DNA of 64,000 nucleotides from Thalassoglobus polymorphus (GCF_007744255.1 NZ_CP036267.1:2297500-2361499); one strand, 5' to 3'; shown: positions 9,286-18,851, counted from the first letter of the stretch. Translations and numbers: made by a program. The notes: generated from the letters alone by a model not told the origin.

Positions 9286-9422
9286 TTAGAGCAGTTTGCT
9301 CTACCGTGTGCCCGTGAAGAACGCGTTTCATCAATAGAATTGCTGTTCGCCACGAGGCAGAACCTGCAAACCAATTCGAAAGATGCTCTAGGACGGACAC
9401 ACGGCGGAGCAAATTGCTCTCA
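9286..9422 (+). repeat. R1 dispersed repeat, copy 1, with terminal inverted repeats
   Basis: A 137-base intergenic element. Its ends, 9286-9313 and 9395-9422, are inverted repeats identical at 23 of 28 positions, and each end is itself a small palindrome (AGAGCAGTTTGCTCT, AGAGCAAATTGCTCT). The centre holds the family core GTTCGCCACGAGGCAGAAC at 9345-9363, an imperfect hairpin. This is the most complete member of the R1 family and has the form of a MITE-like element. Confidence 0.85.
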
Positions 9423-9452
9423 TGCCTCGGAACTCTGACGATTTCAAGCGGC

Positions 9453-11030
9453 TTACGCTGCTCGTGCTTGCTTTTTGTTTTTGGGTAATCGCAAAGTGAA
9501 CGTCGAGCCGGTTCCCGGTCCGTTACTGTTGACTTCGAGACGACCATTGTGGTCAACGACGATTCGATGGGTGATGGAAAGCCCGAGTCCGGTTCCTTTT
9601 CCGACTTCCTTCGTTGTAAAGAACGGCTCAAAAATCTTCGTCTGTTGTTCAGCTGTCATTCCCGCTCCGTGATCGGTCACGGAGATTTCAACTTGATCAG
9701 GAAGTTCTTTTACGGAGATCTCCACGGAGTTTCCATCTTCAGAGGCATCCAGAGCATTCGCTACTAAATTGAGAACAACCTGTTTGATTTCAGGTCCGTT
9801 CACCCAAGCGTGCAATGGGTCAGTTCTATCAACTGTGACTTGTTTCTGTTGATACTTGCTCAGGTGTCCGACCATTGAGGCGACTTCCTGACAGACAGCG
9901 ACGATATCGTACAAGTTCCGCTCGTCGGCTTTTCCGTAAGAGAAATCAAGCAGTTTCTTGGTGATCGTCTCACAGCGTTCCGCCTCTGAAAGGACAAGGT
10001 TCAGGTAGTCCAGAATTCGCTTTCGATCCTTGTCTGGAAGTTGAGTCATTACGTCATCTGTTAAACGTCGTTGCACGCCGTTGATGGCATTCATGATGAC
10101 CGAAAGTGGATTGTTAATTTCGTGTGCCACACCTGAGGCGAGAAAACCGACTCCGGCCAGACGTTCCGATTGAACAAGTTGCTTGCTGCGGTTTTTGATT
10201 TCCTCTTCTTTATCCAACTGGTCCTGCTCGATCTTGGCCGCCATCTCGTTGAATGTATTCGCCATTTGCGAGAGTTCGCACTGGGTTTTAACGTCCAAAC
10301 GGTAGTTGTAGTTACCAGCTGAAAGTTTCTCGACTCCTTCGGTGAGCCCAAGAATCGGTTTGAAAATCCACCGCCAGGAGCAATAAATTAATAACCCTAA
10401 AAGCACCACTGAAAGCAGGCCGGTCGCGGCGACGACTCGTAAGTGAATTTGCTTGTCATCGCGAGCCTCTTTCAGACGCTCGCCCAATCGGTTCGATGGA
10501 TCAGGAAGGCTTTCAGCGATTTCCGTGAGTTCGGCGACTGTCCGCGTCACCCCTCGAATATAGCCGTCACGTAAATCTGGGTCAAAAAGCAGGTCTCTTT
10601 CAGACTTCAGAGTTTCGAGCCTTTGATGGATCGTCCGAAACATGGAGAAGTAGGAACTCTCTTCAGCGTACCCCGGACGAAGATTGTCCGGGAGTTTCTG
10701 AAAAGCTTGCTCGAACTGGTCGATTCTGACAGTGACATTTGCAAGCTCTTGCTCAAATTGGTCGTGCTGTATTGTCGCTCGTTCAACTCGCAGTGCATGC
10801 GGCTTGCTTTCGTCTGGCAAGTCGACTTTGAATGGCTTGAGCAAATTCGCCAATGAAGCGATCAACCGGTCCCGGCTCGGCATATTTGTGATGCTGAGCT
10901 CAAGATCGTTGACCATGCGACTGTATGAGTTGATCCCGGCAAAGCTGCTGAATGCAAAGAGAAAGAGCATGAAAACAACCAACCCCAAGTTGGTCATCAG
11001 CTTGCGCCACATCGTGTTCGAGAGCAACAT
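9453..11030 (-). CDS. Membrane sensor histidine kinase (HAMP-HisKA-HATPase)
   Basis: A 525-residue two-component sensor. It has a first membrane segment at about 13-32, a periplasmic helical region (35-195), a second membrane segment at 198-217, a HAMP domain (about 218-270), then a HisKA domain with phospho-acceptor His303 in ASGVAHEINNPLS. The HATPase domain has the N box (QVVLNLVANALDAS), G1 (DHGAGM), F box (FEPFFTT) and G2 (GKGTGLGLS). The sequence resembles NtrB/ZraS-type kinases. No response regulator lies next to it, so its partner is unknown. Transcribed alone on the minus strand. Confidence 0.92.
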   Translation of the reverse strand: MLLSNTMWRKLMTNLGLVVFMLFLFAFSSFAGINSYSRMVNDLELSITNMPSRDRLIASLANLLKPFKVDLPDESKPHALRVERATIQHDQFEQELANVTVRIDQFEQAFQKLPDNLRPGYAEESSYFSMFRTIHQRLETLKSERDLLFDPDLRDGYIRGVTRTVAELTEIAESLPDPSNRLGERLKEARDDKQIHLRVVAATGLLSVVLLGLLIYCSWRWIFKPILGLTEGVEKLSAGNYNYRLDVKTQCELSQMANTFNEMAAKIEQDQLDKEEEIKNRSKQLVQSERLAGVGFLASGVAHEINNPLSVIMNAINGVQRRLTDDVMTQLPDKDRKRILDYLNLVLSEAERCETITKKLLDFSYGKADERNLYDIVAVCQEVASMVGHLSKYQQKQVTVDRTDPLHAWVNGPEIKQVVLNLVANALDASEDGNSVEISVKELPDQVEISVTDHGAGMTAEQQTKIFEPFFTTKEVGKGTGLGLSITHRIVVDHNGRLEVNSNGPGTGSTFTLRLPKNKKQARAA

Positions 11031-11663
11031 CGTTGAATCCCTTCATCCTGAGGTGACGTGCCGCCGTTCAAAAAGCAAACTCGACGCTGCAACCTCTGAG
11101 ACATCCATTTGAGACATCCATTGTCAATGTAGAGAGAAGTTTAGCATTCTAAACTTGTGAAAGACACCCCATCTTCTGCAAGGTCCCTCAAAACTGACTC
11201 CCCCAAGCAGTGCTCGAACCCCTTGGCAGGGAATGAGTTGCGAGAAAAGTGAGAATGTCGACAGTATCCTCGACGTGCACACTTAAAACTTTACAATACA
11301 AGCCGTTACGCCCGAACTGAATCGTTGAGTTTCACGAAGTTTGCCGATCGATTTCGCAGACCGCTGCAGGGTATCCGTTCGCGACACCCGTTCACGACTA
11401 TGTTGGATCAATTGGTCTTTATTTGTCCTGGCCTGCAGGATGGATCTCAATACTTGAAACTGGTCTCTCTAGAATTCAGAGAATCCTTCACGGCATGAGT
11501 ACTGGAGAGGGTCTGTAGTCTGTTCAGTAATCATCAATTTCATTGACCATCGATTAACAACGACGATTTATTAACAACATTGATATTGATGGGGATTCAA
11601 GGTGCCCTGCCCTCGATTTGGGACTCGCCGTTGCCATTACCGTTACCAATTTATGATTGATTC
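11031..11663. other. Intergenic region between divergent genes, no gene seen
   Basis: A 633-base gap between the divergently transcribed sensor kinase and ribF. It must hold both promoters. I see no convincing open frame, tRNA, R1 or R2 repeat or known riboswitch, including no recognisable FMN element before ribF. AT-rich runs near 11530-11590 could be promoter DNA. Confidence 0.5.
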
Positions 11664-12581
11664 ATGTCAACCCACTTAGGACTTCACGATTCGCCTCCCT
11701 ATCGAGATGGTTATCTTTCGATCGGAAACTTTGATGGTGTCCATCTTGGGCATCGCGCGATTCTGTCTAAGTTAGTCGAGAAGGCAAGAGCTGCGCGAAC
11801 AACTTCCACCGTTCTGACTTTTGATCCTCACCCGATTCAGTTGCTTCGCCCTGAGTTTCTTCCGCCTAAACTGACGACTTTAGAAGAGAAGGCTGAACTC
11901 ATTCAGAGTTGCGGGGTTGATCATGTTGTTGTTTATCCGACAGATCATTCACTTCTGGAGTTGGAACCAGAAAGTTTTTTCAAGCAAATCGTTCTGAACC
12001 ATTTTCAAGCCCGTGGGATGGTGGAAGGGCCGAATTTCTATTTTGGAAAGAACCGGGCAGGCACGACAGAAACTTTGCAGCAGCTATGCTTTGAACATCA
12101 GATGTCGCTGGAAATCGTTTCGCCAACGTTGCTCGGTGAATTGATGGTTTCATCGAGTGAAATTCGCAGTAATTTGAAACAGGGACACGTTTCTCTCGCA
12201 GCCAGTCAACTCGGTCGACCTTATGCAATTTCCGGAGTTGTGATTCGAGGAGACGAGCGGGGGCGGATGTTAGGATTTCCCACAGCAAATCTCGGAGAAG
12301 TCGAAACTCAGATTCCCAAGCCCGGAGTCTACGCAGCGATTGCAAGGGTTGGAGAAAAGTCCTGGAAGGCTGCGATCAACATCGGCCCGAATCCGACATT
12401 TGGAATTGTCGTTCAGAAGATTGAAGCACACTTGCTTGATTTCGAAGGAGATCTCTACGGGCAGAAAATTTGCCTTGATCTCATCGAGCGTGTCCGTGAC
12501 GTCAAATCGTTTGAGACGGTTGAGGAGTTGAAACAACAAGTCCGCAAAGACATTGAGCAAGTGCAGAAAATGACAAAGTGA
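11664..12581 (+). CDS. ribF: Bifunctional riboflavin kinase/FAD synthetase
   Basis: Phosphorylates riboflavin to FMN and adenylates FMN to FAD. The N-terminal nucleotidyltransferase has GNFDGVHLGH at 21-30, FDPHP and the ISSSEIR-like MVSSSEIRSNL. The C-terminal kinase domain (about 185-305) has GDERGRMLGFPTANL, with the PTAN motif, and later NIGPNPTFG. Length 305 is typical. It is followed by R1 copy 2 and a convergent aldo/keto reductase gene. Confidence 0.95.
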   Translation: MSTHLGLHDSPPYRDGYLSIGNFDGVHLGHRAILSKLVEKARAARTTSTVLTFDPHPIQLLRPEFLPPKLTTLEEKAELIQSCGVDHVVVYPTDHSLLELEPESFFKQIVLNHFQARGMVEGPNFYFGKNRAGTTETLQQLCFEHQMSLEIVSPTLLGELMVSSSEIRSNLKQGHVSLAASQLGRPYAISGVVIRGDERGRMLGFPTANLGEVETQIPKPGVYAAIARVGEKSWKAAINIGPNPTFGIVVQKIEAHLLDFEGDLYGQKICLDLIERVRDVKSFETVEELKQQVRKDIEQVQKMTK

Positions 12582-12604
12582 AAAAAATCCTGAGAACGTT
12601 TTCA

Positions 12605-12693
12605 ATGCTTTTGTGCCCGCGAAAATCACTTATCTGACTTCATGGACTTCTCGGCACGCAGATGAACGCGAACATCAAATTTGAAAATTTGAT
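12605..12693 (+). repeat. R1 dispersed repeat, copy 2 (degenerate), with terminal hairpin
   Basis: GTGCCCGCGAAAATCAC, then GACTTCATGGACTTCTCGGC, aligns with the R1 copies at 42796 and 15781, although the core is worn. It ends in a perfect hairpin, ATCAAATT-TGAA-AATTTGAT at 12674-12693. The hairpin lies between the convergent ribF and aldo/keto reductase genes and may help end transcription, although it lacks a T-run. Confidence 0.6.
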
Positions 12694-12722
12694 AGCGATG
12701 CCGGGGCTCATCTCTCAGCTTG

Positions 12723-13691
12723 TTAAGTCGCTGGGTGGCGATTCACTTCACCACGATTTTGGATTGCTTGTCCGATTTTGGCGAGCTGAGATTCGGTGAG
12801 GGATTGATTCATGGCTTGGGCTGTCTCTTGAATCTGCTCTGGCCGCTTTGCCCCACATAACGCTGCTCCAATGCCTGGTTGCGCGATGACCCACGCAATT
12901 GCCAGTTGGGCGACTGTCATTTCGGCCTCAGCTGCGATTGGGCGAATTTCGTCGAGAAATGCGTGTGTTTTCTCCCATTCTTCACCAACAAAGACGGGAA
13001 ATCTTTGTCGTCCATCGTTAGGCGCCCACTCATGATCGCGTCTGATTTTCCCTGCCAGAAAACCTTTCATCAGAGGCCAGTATGGATTCACTGACACGTT
13101 GTTTTTCAGACACCAGGGAAGTTGTTCTTTTTCGATTTCTCGCTGCAACATGTTGTAGAACGGTTGATCAGCTGAGATTGTGCAAACCGCATGGAACTCT
13201 TCGTACTGAGGAATTTCTGTGAAGTTTGAGACTCCCGCAGCGAGAATCTTGCCTTCACTGAGAAGTTCACTAATCGCCCCCGCTGATTCTGCGATGGGGA
13301 CATTCGGATCGGGAGCGTGAAGATAATAGAGGTCGATTCGATCTGTGTTGAGTCGTTGGAGGCTTTCTTCGCACTCTTTTTTGATTGTCTCCGGTCGAGC
13401 ATCGCGAGCCTGTTTTTGATCGCTGCCCCAATGAAGTCCACATTTCGAGGCGATTACGATTTTGTCACGGACATCTCCCAGTGCGCGGGCGATCAGGCGT
13501 TCACTTTCCCCTTCATAACCGTAAATGTAAGCGGTGTCGAAAAAGTTGATGCCAGAGTCGAAGGCTGCTCGCAGTGTCGCCAGACTATGTTCTTCGGTGA
13601 CATTCGTACTCGTGATCCCTGTGATGGGCCAACATCCCATAGCAACGGGGGAAACGTACAAATTTGAGTTGCCGATCTGTCGGTGTTCCAT
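12723..13691 (-). CDS. Aldo/keto reductase
   Basis: NADPH-dependent oxidoreductase of the TIM-barrel AKR family, 322 residues. The catalytic tetrad can be followed: Asp and Tyr in FFDTAYIYGYEGESE, Lys in VIASKCG and His in DLYYLHAPDP. The C-terminal cofactor-binding part has AAGVSNF and GIGAALCGAKRPEQI. The substrate is not predictable. Its start lies one base from the tyrA stop, so the two are very likely co-transcribed. Confidence 0.9.
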   Translation of the reverse strand: MEHRQIGNSNLYVSPVAMGCWPITGITSTNVTEEHSLATLRAAFDSGINFFDTAYIYGYEGESERLIARALGDVRDKIVIASKCGLHWGSDQKQARDARPETIKKECEESLQRLNTDRIDLYYLHAPDPNVPIAESAGAISELLSEGKILAAGVSNFTEIPQYEEFHAVCTISADQPFYNMLQREIEKEQLPWCLKNNVSVNPYWPLMKGFLAGKIRRDHEWAPNDGRQRFPVFVGEEWEKTHAFLDEIRPIAAEAEMTVAQLAIAWVIAQPGIGAALCGAKRPEQIQETAQAMNQSLTESQLAKIGQAIQNRGEVNRHPAT

Positions 13692-13692
13692 C

Positions 13693-14577
13693 TCATTCTC
13701 CCTGAGGTGAGCTACTTCGCTGACGGTCTTCGAAAAGTTTTCGTTTCTCCTGAGCCTGTTTCAGAAGTTCGGAAACTGTCTGGCCGTCATTCTCCAGGAG
13801 TGCGTTTCGGTATCGAGTCAGTTTCGCGATCAGTTGGTCAGTCACATGGACGAGCTGAGGGGCATTCTCAGAGAAGATGGCTGTCCAGAGTCCCGGATCG
13901 CCTGCTGCAACTCTTGTTGTATCACGAAAACCTGTCGCTGCAAAGTCGACGGTGTGATCATCGATTTGATCTGCAACAGCTGCTGCCACGAGATGGGGTA
14001 AGTGGCTCGTCATCGCCAGTACGTGATCATGCTCGCGTGGAGACATGAAGCGAACATCCATTCCAAGCTGGGTCCAGAATGAACTTATTGTCTGAACGAC
14101 CTCTTGAGGGGAATGTTCAGAGGGGGTCACGACACACTTGCGGTTTTCATACAGACTCGCATTTGCGTTTTCAAAGCCTGACTGATGAGAACCGGCCAAA
14201 GGGTGCGAGCCAACAAAACGTGCAGCGATCTCTGGGTATTGGTCCAATTCCGTGCAAAGACTTGCTTTGACGCTTCCAGCGTCGGTGATCAATGTCGATG
14301 CGGGTGTGGCTTGCGCGACCGCAATCACATCCTCAGCGATTCGGCTCACAGGTGTACAGACCACAGCGATGTCGACGTTTTGCAGCTGAGTCACATCTGT
14401 CAGCGCGACATCAATCAGCTTCTGTTCTTTAGCAAGTTTCAAACGCTGTTCATTGCGCCCAATTCCGATCACATTTCGGGTGAGGCCATGTTTTTTGGCT
14501 GCCAGGGCGATTGATCCACCGATCAAACCGACGCCCACAATGGCGAGATTTTCAAATTGTTGAAGAGGGCGGGACAT
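13693..14577 (-). CDS. tyrA: Prephenate/arogenate dehydrogenase
   Basis: Oxidative decarboxylation of prephenate, or arogenate, towards tyrosine. The N-terminal Rossmann motif is VGVGLIGGSIALAA. The helical C-terminal domain contains VGSHPLAGSHQSGFENA, the HPLAG-type block typical of the family, and MTSHLPHLVA. The ATG at 14577 (MSRPLQQF) is preferred over an upstream in-frame codon at 14634, since the Rossmann strand normally begins within the first 10-15 residues. No chorismate mutase domain is fused. The aldo/keto reductase follows directly. Confidence 0.9.
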   Translation of the reverse strand: MSRPLQQFENLAIVGVGLIGGSIALAAKKHGLTRNVIGIGRNEQRLKLAKEQKLIDVALTDVTQLQNVDIAVVCTPVSRIAEDVIAVAQATPASTLITDAGSVKASLCTELDQYPEIAARFVGSHPLAGSHQSGFENANASLYENRKCVVTPSEHSPQEVVQTISSFWTQLGMDVRFMSPREHDHVLAMTSHLPHLVAAAVADQIDDHTVDFAATGFRDTTRVAAGDPGLWTAIFSENAPQLVHVTDQLIAKLTRYRNALLENDGQTVSELLKQAQEKRKLFEDRQRSSSPQGE

Positions 14578-14793
14578 GCGGAGGATTGTACTCAGAGAGG
14601 CCCGAGTTGGCTTCTGTCTGGTACGCAGAATCATAAGAAATTTTGAGTTTCAGAAACTACGTTCGGTCGAAAATTTTGTGAAAACTTCAGTGACAAACGT
14701 CTGACACACTGATCATCTTTAGGTTGATCCGTATACTATGGCTAAATATTGTCATGCATTGGAACCGTTTGATTTTCTCCGGTGGAGTGGTTT

Positions 14794-15735
14794 GTGTCTA
14801 CAGATGTTGCCTCGTTGATTGGCTCTTTAGAAGAGAATATCGCCAAAGTCCTCTTGGGAAAAGATGAGGTGATTCGCCTTTGTGTTGTGGCATTACTCGC
14901 GGAAGGCCACCTGCTGATTGAGGATTCTCCTGGAGTGGGGAAGACCTCGCTGGCAAAGGCGATTGCTCAAAGCCTGAATTGTCAATTTTCACGGCTGCAA
15001 TGTACTCCAGACATGCTCCCCAGCGATATTTTGGGATCGAGCATTTTTCTTCCCAATCAGGGGACATTTGAGTTTAGAAAAGGCCCGATTTTCACAAACG
15101 TTCTTCTTTCTGATGAAATTAACCGGACCACTCCACGAACTCAAAGTGCATTGCTTGAAGCGATGATGGAGCGGCAGATTTCTGTCGACGGGCAAACCTA
15201 CCAGCTCGACAAGCCGTTTCTTGTGATTGCCACACAAAATCCATTTGAGTTTGAAGGAACCTATCCACTTCCGGAAAACCAACTCGACCGCTTCATGTTG
15301 TGTACAACGGTCGGGTACCCTGATCGAGACGCGGAACGCCTCGTCTTTAACTCTCATAGGACTGGTGAACCTGTTGATGATTTGCAGGCCGTGATGACGG
15401 ATGAGCAAGTTATTGGGCTGCAACAAAAAGTTCGGAAAGTGACGGTCGAGGAGTCGGTGGCCGATTACATCCTCGACTTGGTTCAAGCGACCCGTGAAAA
15501 CAAAGAACTGTCCCTTGGAGTCAGTACACGTGGAGCGCTGACGATGTATCGAGCTGCTCAGAGTCTGGCGCTCGTTGAAGGTCGAAATTACGTCATTCCC
15601 GATGATGTGAAACGTCTTGCCAGTCCAGTACTGGCTCATCGTGTCGTTTGTCGTGGAGTCATCCGCGAAGGCCAACGAAATCGAGCAAGACAGATCCTGC
15701 AACAAATTGTAGACACGACCCCAGTTCCCAGCTAA
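14794..15735 (+). CDS. MoxR family AAA+ ATPase
   Basis: A chaperone-like AAA+ ATPase, about 313 residues. Walker A is DSPGVGKTSLAKA, Walker B LLSDEINRTTPRTQSALLEAMME, with sensor-1 VIATQNPFEFEGTYPLPENQLDRFM and a C-terminal lid. The GTG at 14794 has GGAG six bases upstream and is preferred over an in-frame GTG at 14782. MoxR proteins usually head operons with DUF58, VWA and transglutaminase genes. Here none follows: the next feature is an R1 repeat and then a PQQ-propeller gene. Its client is therefore unknown. Confidence 0.9.
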   Translation: MSTDVASLIGSLEENIAKVLLGKDEVIRLCVVALLAEGHLLIEDSPGVGKTSLAKAIAQSLNCQFSRLQCTPDMLPSDILGSSIFLPNQGTFEFRKGPIFTNVLLSDEINRTTPRTQSALLEAMMERQISVDGQTYQLDKPFLVIATQNPFEFEGTYPLPENQLDRFMLCTTVGYPDRDAERLVFNSHRTGEPVDDLQAVMTDEQVIGLQQKVRKVTVEESVADYILDLVQATRENKELSLGVSTRGALTMYRAAQSLALVEGRNYVIPDDVKRLASPVLAHRVVCRGVIREGQRNRARQILQQIVDTTPVPS

Positions 15736-15780
15736 CAGCCCTCCAGGGAACGACCTGTTCTGACCGTTTCAAAATCAAAT

Positions 15781-15893
15781 GTTTTCGCGAGCAAATCCAA
15801 TATTGGTCTTTACGTTCTGCCTCGTGGCGAACAGTCTATGAGGTCATGAAAGTGGCCTTCACGGGCACGACAGGCATTGAAAATGCTCTAGAA
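15781..15893 (-). repeat. R1 dispersed repeat, copy 3 (inverted)
   Basis: The reverse complement reads GTGCCCGTGAAGGCCACTTT, then GACTGTTCGCCACGAGGCAG. The core lies at 15814-15832. It is very close to the R1 copy at 42796, in the opposite orientation. Confidence 0.8.
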
Positions 15894-16011
15894 TCATTCC
15901 GGAAATCTCTGGAATCGTCGCATCTCTCAATGTTTGAGAAAGCAAACTCAGGTTTCAGAATCAGTTGTCGTAAGTTTCTCAATTCAACTTTTTTCGCTGA
16001 AAAGGACGCCA

Positions 16012-17322
16012 ATGTCTCGCTTGGCTTTTGTGTTTTGTTTGATGTTCACAGTCAGTTTGGCGACTGCATCAGAGACCTCCACCACTCAAAAATCACCGGC
16101 GTGGCCGGAACGTGGAGGCCCGTTGATGAATGGGATTGTTCCAGCTGGTTCAGCGAAGAATCTGCCCGTGAAATGGGATGAGGAGTCCGGCCTGAATGTC
16201 GCCTGGAAAATCGCATTAGAAGATGATGGGTATGCTTCCCCAGTTATCGGGAACGGAAAAGTCTGGTTCACCTCGGCAACAACCGATGGAAAGAAACAGT
16301 TCATTTATGTCATCGATGAAAGTACCGGAAAGGTGCTTCATCACAAGTTGATCTTTGAAAACGAAGATCCTGAACCGCTTGGGAATAATGTGAATACGTA
16401 CGCTTCACCGACATGCGTGTTGGAAAATGATGCGGTGTACGTTCACTTTGGAACTTATGGGACTGCAAGGCTCGATCCGGAAACAGCTGAAATTGTCTGG
16501 GAACGAAGAGATATTCGTGGCAAGCATTTTCGAGGGCCTGGTTCGTCGCCGATCATCTACGAAGATTCGCTCATTCTGACTTACGACTGCATCGACGCGC
16601 AGTTTTTGATGTCGTTGAATAAGAAAACAGGTGAAACAAACTGGCGTGTTGATCGCTCGACAGATTACGACGATCTGGATGAGAACGGGAAGCCGAAGCG
16701 AAATGGTGATTTACGAAAGGCATTTGGAACGCCTGCTCTGGTTGAAGTCGACGGGAAAACTCAGCTCCTTTCCGTCGGTTCACGGGCAGCGTTTGGGTAC
16801 GATGCCAAGACAGGCAAAGAACTCTGGACGATCACTCACGACGGCTACAACGCCGCCGCCCGCCCTGCTCTGCATGAAGACATTGTGGTGATCAACAGCG
16901 GTGGTCGAGGTGCGAGTATGATCGCAGTTCGACTCGACAAAACAACAGTCGGCAATGTGGATGAAACACACGTCCTTTGGAATCGACCGCGCGGAAATTC
17001 ACGATTGGCGACACCGCTTCTCTACGAGGGACTGGTTTACATGGTGACTGATAACGGAGTGGCAATTTGCCTCGACGCTGTGACCGGTGAAGAAGTCTGG
17101 ACCAATCGTATTGGCGGAACATTTGTCGCCTCGCCCGTTCTCGCGAATGGTTTGCTCTATCTATGTAATGAAGAAGGTGAAACCTCGATTGTGAAAGCTG
17201 GCAGAGAATTCCAACTCGTTTCCAAAAATCATCTTGAAGAAGGAATGCGGGCTTCTCCCGGAGTTGCCAACGGAGCATTATTCCTCAGAACGTTCCACCA
17301 TCTCTACAAAATTTCTAAATGA
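16012..17322 (+). CDS. Secreted PQQ-type beta-propeller protein (BamB-like)
   Basis: About 436 residues from the ATG at 16012, which follows AAAGGACGCC, with a Sec signal peptide (LAFVFCLMFTVSLATA). The body is a series of propeller blades with typical PQQ-like repeats: ASPVIGNGKVWF, LDPETAEIVWERR, YDAKTGKELWTI, CLDAVTGEEVWTNRIGG. Such repeats form an eight-blade propeller. There is no quinoprotein dehydrogenase active site that I can see, so it is more likely a structural or binding protein outside the inner membrane. An in-frame codon at 15934 would put a polar stretch before the signal and overlaps the repeat. Confidence 0.85.
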   Translation: MSRLAFVFCLMFTVSLATASETSTTQKSPAWPERGGPLMNGIVPAGSAKNLPVKWDEESGLNVAWKIALEDDGYASPVIGNGKVWFTSATTDGKKQFIYVIDESTGKVLHHKLIFENEDPEPLGNNVNTYASPTCVLENDAVYVHFGTYGTARLDPETAEIVWERRDIRGKHFRGPGSSPIIYEDSLILTYDCIDAQFLMSLNKKTGETNWRVDRSTDYDDLDENGKPKRNGDLRKAFGTPALVEVDGKTQLLSVGSRAAFGYDAKTGKELWTITHDGYNAAARPALHEDIVVINSGGRGASMIAVRLDKTTVGNVDETHVLWNRPRGNSRLATPLLYEGLVYMVTDNGVAICLDAVTGEEVWTNRIGGTFVASPVLANGLLYLCNEEGETSIVKAGREFQLVSKNHLEEGMRASPGVANGALFLRTFHHLYKISK

Positions 17323-17426
17323 GTGGGGCAAAAAACAAAATTGCAGCAAACGATGAGGCGATTTCTGAAAGCGGGTGGAAGATCGTGGCGATGCTGCGAT
17401 TCTCCTCTGCTTATCCCGTACTCTCC

Positions 17427-17511
17427 CCGGTGCCCATGAAGAGTACGCTTTAAGTGGGAAGTCGTACATCTCCACAGGCACAAGAAATAACGGTAGAGCA
17501 AACCACTCTAG
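17427..17511 (-). repeat. R1 dispersed repeat, copy 4 (degenerate)
   Basis: Read on the minus strand, CTAGAGTGGTTTGCTCTACC at 17492-17511 matches the R1 end at 9286. The opposite side (GGTGCCCATGAAGAGTACGC, plus strand) resembles the inner part of the same end, so this copy has two inverted ends and no clear core. It lies between convergent genes. Confidence 0.55.
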
Positions 17512-18851
17512 CCATTCAGTCTTTGAAGTTCTTCTGGCAGGACTTCTTTACAGACTCGCATGACGTTTCCGCCAATGATCTTTTGAATCTCTTCATCGGA
17601 GTATCCACGTTGGACAAGTCCAACAGTGATCAGAGGCCAGTTGGTCCAGGCGAGTGTCGCTCTGCCGGGCCAGTTTCCACCGAGTGAACCGCTTGGCCAA
17701 AGTGCTGCGAAGCGGCTGCGTCTTCTGTCGCGTTTGGGAACTTTTTTATTCTCTTCGGCGGAATACTGCGACGTGTGCGCAACGTCGGTTCCGATCGCAA
17801 CGTGATCAATTCCGAACTTCTTCACGACGTAATCAATGTGATCGAGAAGCCTTGAGATATCTCCACTGCCTCCGAGGAAATTAGGAATCAGACAGATTCC
17901 AACCAGGCCACCAGTGTTACAAATGGCTTTAATAACATCGTCCGGTTTGGCTCGGATATGTTCGTTGATTGCGTTGCAAGCTGTGTGGCTGGCAACCATC
18001 GGTTTCGTTGAAGCTTCAGCCGCTTCACGGCTGCTTCGCCAGCCGGTATGGGCCACATCCACAATCACACCGACACGGTTCATTTCCGCGATGGCAGCTC
18101 GCCCGAAATCGCTGAGTCCGCCGTTGGCAGTCTCCGCACATCCGTCAGCGAGCATGTTGCGACGATTGTATGTTAAGTGCATCATGCGAATGCCGAGTTG
18201 AAAGAAGTACTGAACGTACGCAAGTTCTTCTTGAACGGAGATCCAGGTTTGCGGCAAAGGAGTCCCGTTTCCGGTTAGGTACAAGCAATGCTTGCCTGCC
18301 TTTTTCGCGTTTTCGATATCGACTGGAAGAGAAGCGCGGACGAGCACGTCTCGCTGCATGTCGGTCAAGAACGTAAATCGAGCCAATCGTTGTAACAGCC
18401 GAGGGACTGCTTGCCCTTCTTCGCCTGCGTTTTGGAAAATGCATGTGACCCCGGCACATCGAAACGCTTCCTGAAATTCTTCGCGTTCCTTGGGCTCCGT
18501 AGCCGGACGAATCATTGACATGTTCGTGCGGGCTTCTCCAAATTCGACATCAGAAGCATGGGCTGCGTCGAGCTTTGCAAGTGCTTCACCGTCGACAGAT
18601 GCCCGCGGAGCAAATCCATAAGAATCAAAGACGATACTCTCTTCATGAAGATTCAGCCCATGTTCCAAGTCTTTTGCATTCGGCTTCAAGACTCCCATGG
18701 CAGCGTCCCGACCTCGAATGATGATCGGGTTCTGCGTCGCAAGTAGCGGATGCCGAGCTGTTCCGTTTTCGTTCTGTGCTAGCAGGTTTGAACTCAAGTA
18801 TGACAGCCCGATTCCGACGGGAGCGGCTTGAAGAAATGTTCGACGATTCAT
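17508..18851 (-). CDS. Tat-exported peptidase M19 (membrane dipeptidase)-like protein, metal site altered
   Basis: 447 residues beginning with a twin-arginine signal (MNRRTFLQAAPVGIGLS). The fold resembles renal-dipeptidase family M19: MMHLTYNRRNMLADGC, VGVIVDVAHTGWRSS, MVASHTACNAI, HVAIGTD and a C-terminal IIGGNVMRV (usual GGN motif). The two His of the DVAHT and ASHTA blocks are kept. The N-terminal His-x-Asp zinc motif is replaced by VFDSYG at 74-79, and the bridging Glu (usual GxEG) is replaced around LYLTGNGT. It may be inactive as a dipeptidase or use another chemistry. Confidence 0.8.
   Translation of the reverse strand: MNRRTFLQAAPVGIGLSYLSSNLLAQNENGTARHPLLATQNPIIIRGRDAAMGVLKPNAKDLEHGLNLHEESIVFDSYGFAPRASVDGEALAKLDAAHASDVEFGEARTNMSMIRPATEPKEREEFQEAFRCAGVTCIFQNAGEEGQAVPRLLQRLARFTFLTDMQRDVLVRASLPVDIENAKKAGKHCLYLTGNGTPLPQTWISVQEELAYVQYFFQLGIRMMHLTYNRRNMLADGCAETANGGLSDFGRAAIAEMNRVGVIVDVAHTGWRSSREAAEASTKPMVASHTACNAINEHIRAKPDDVIKAICNTGGLVGICLIPNFLGGSGDISRLLDHIDYVVKKFGIDHVAIGTDVAHTSQYSAEENKKVPKRDRRRSRFAALWPSGSLGGNWPGRATLAWTNWPLITVGLVQRGYSDEEIQKIIGGNVMRVCKEVLPEELQRLNG

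Noticed and set aside
11031-11663. FMN riboswitch before ribF
   Set aside because: I looked for the conserved junction sequences of the FMN element and did not see them.
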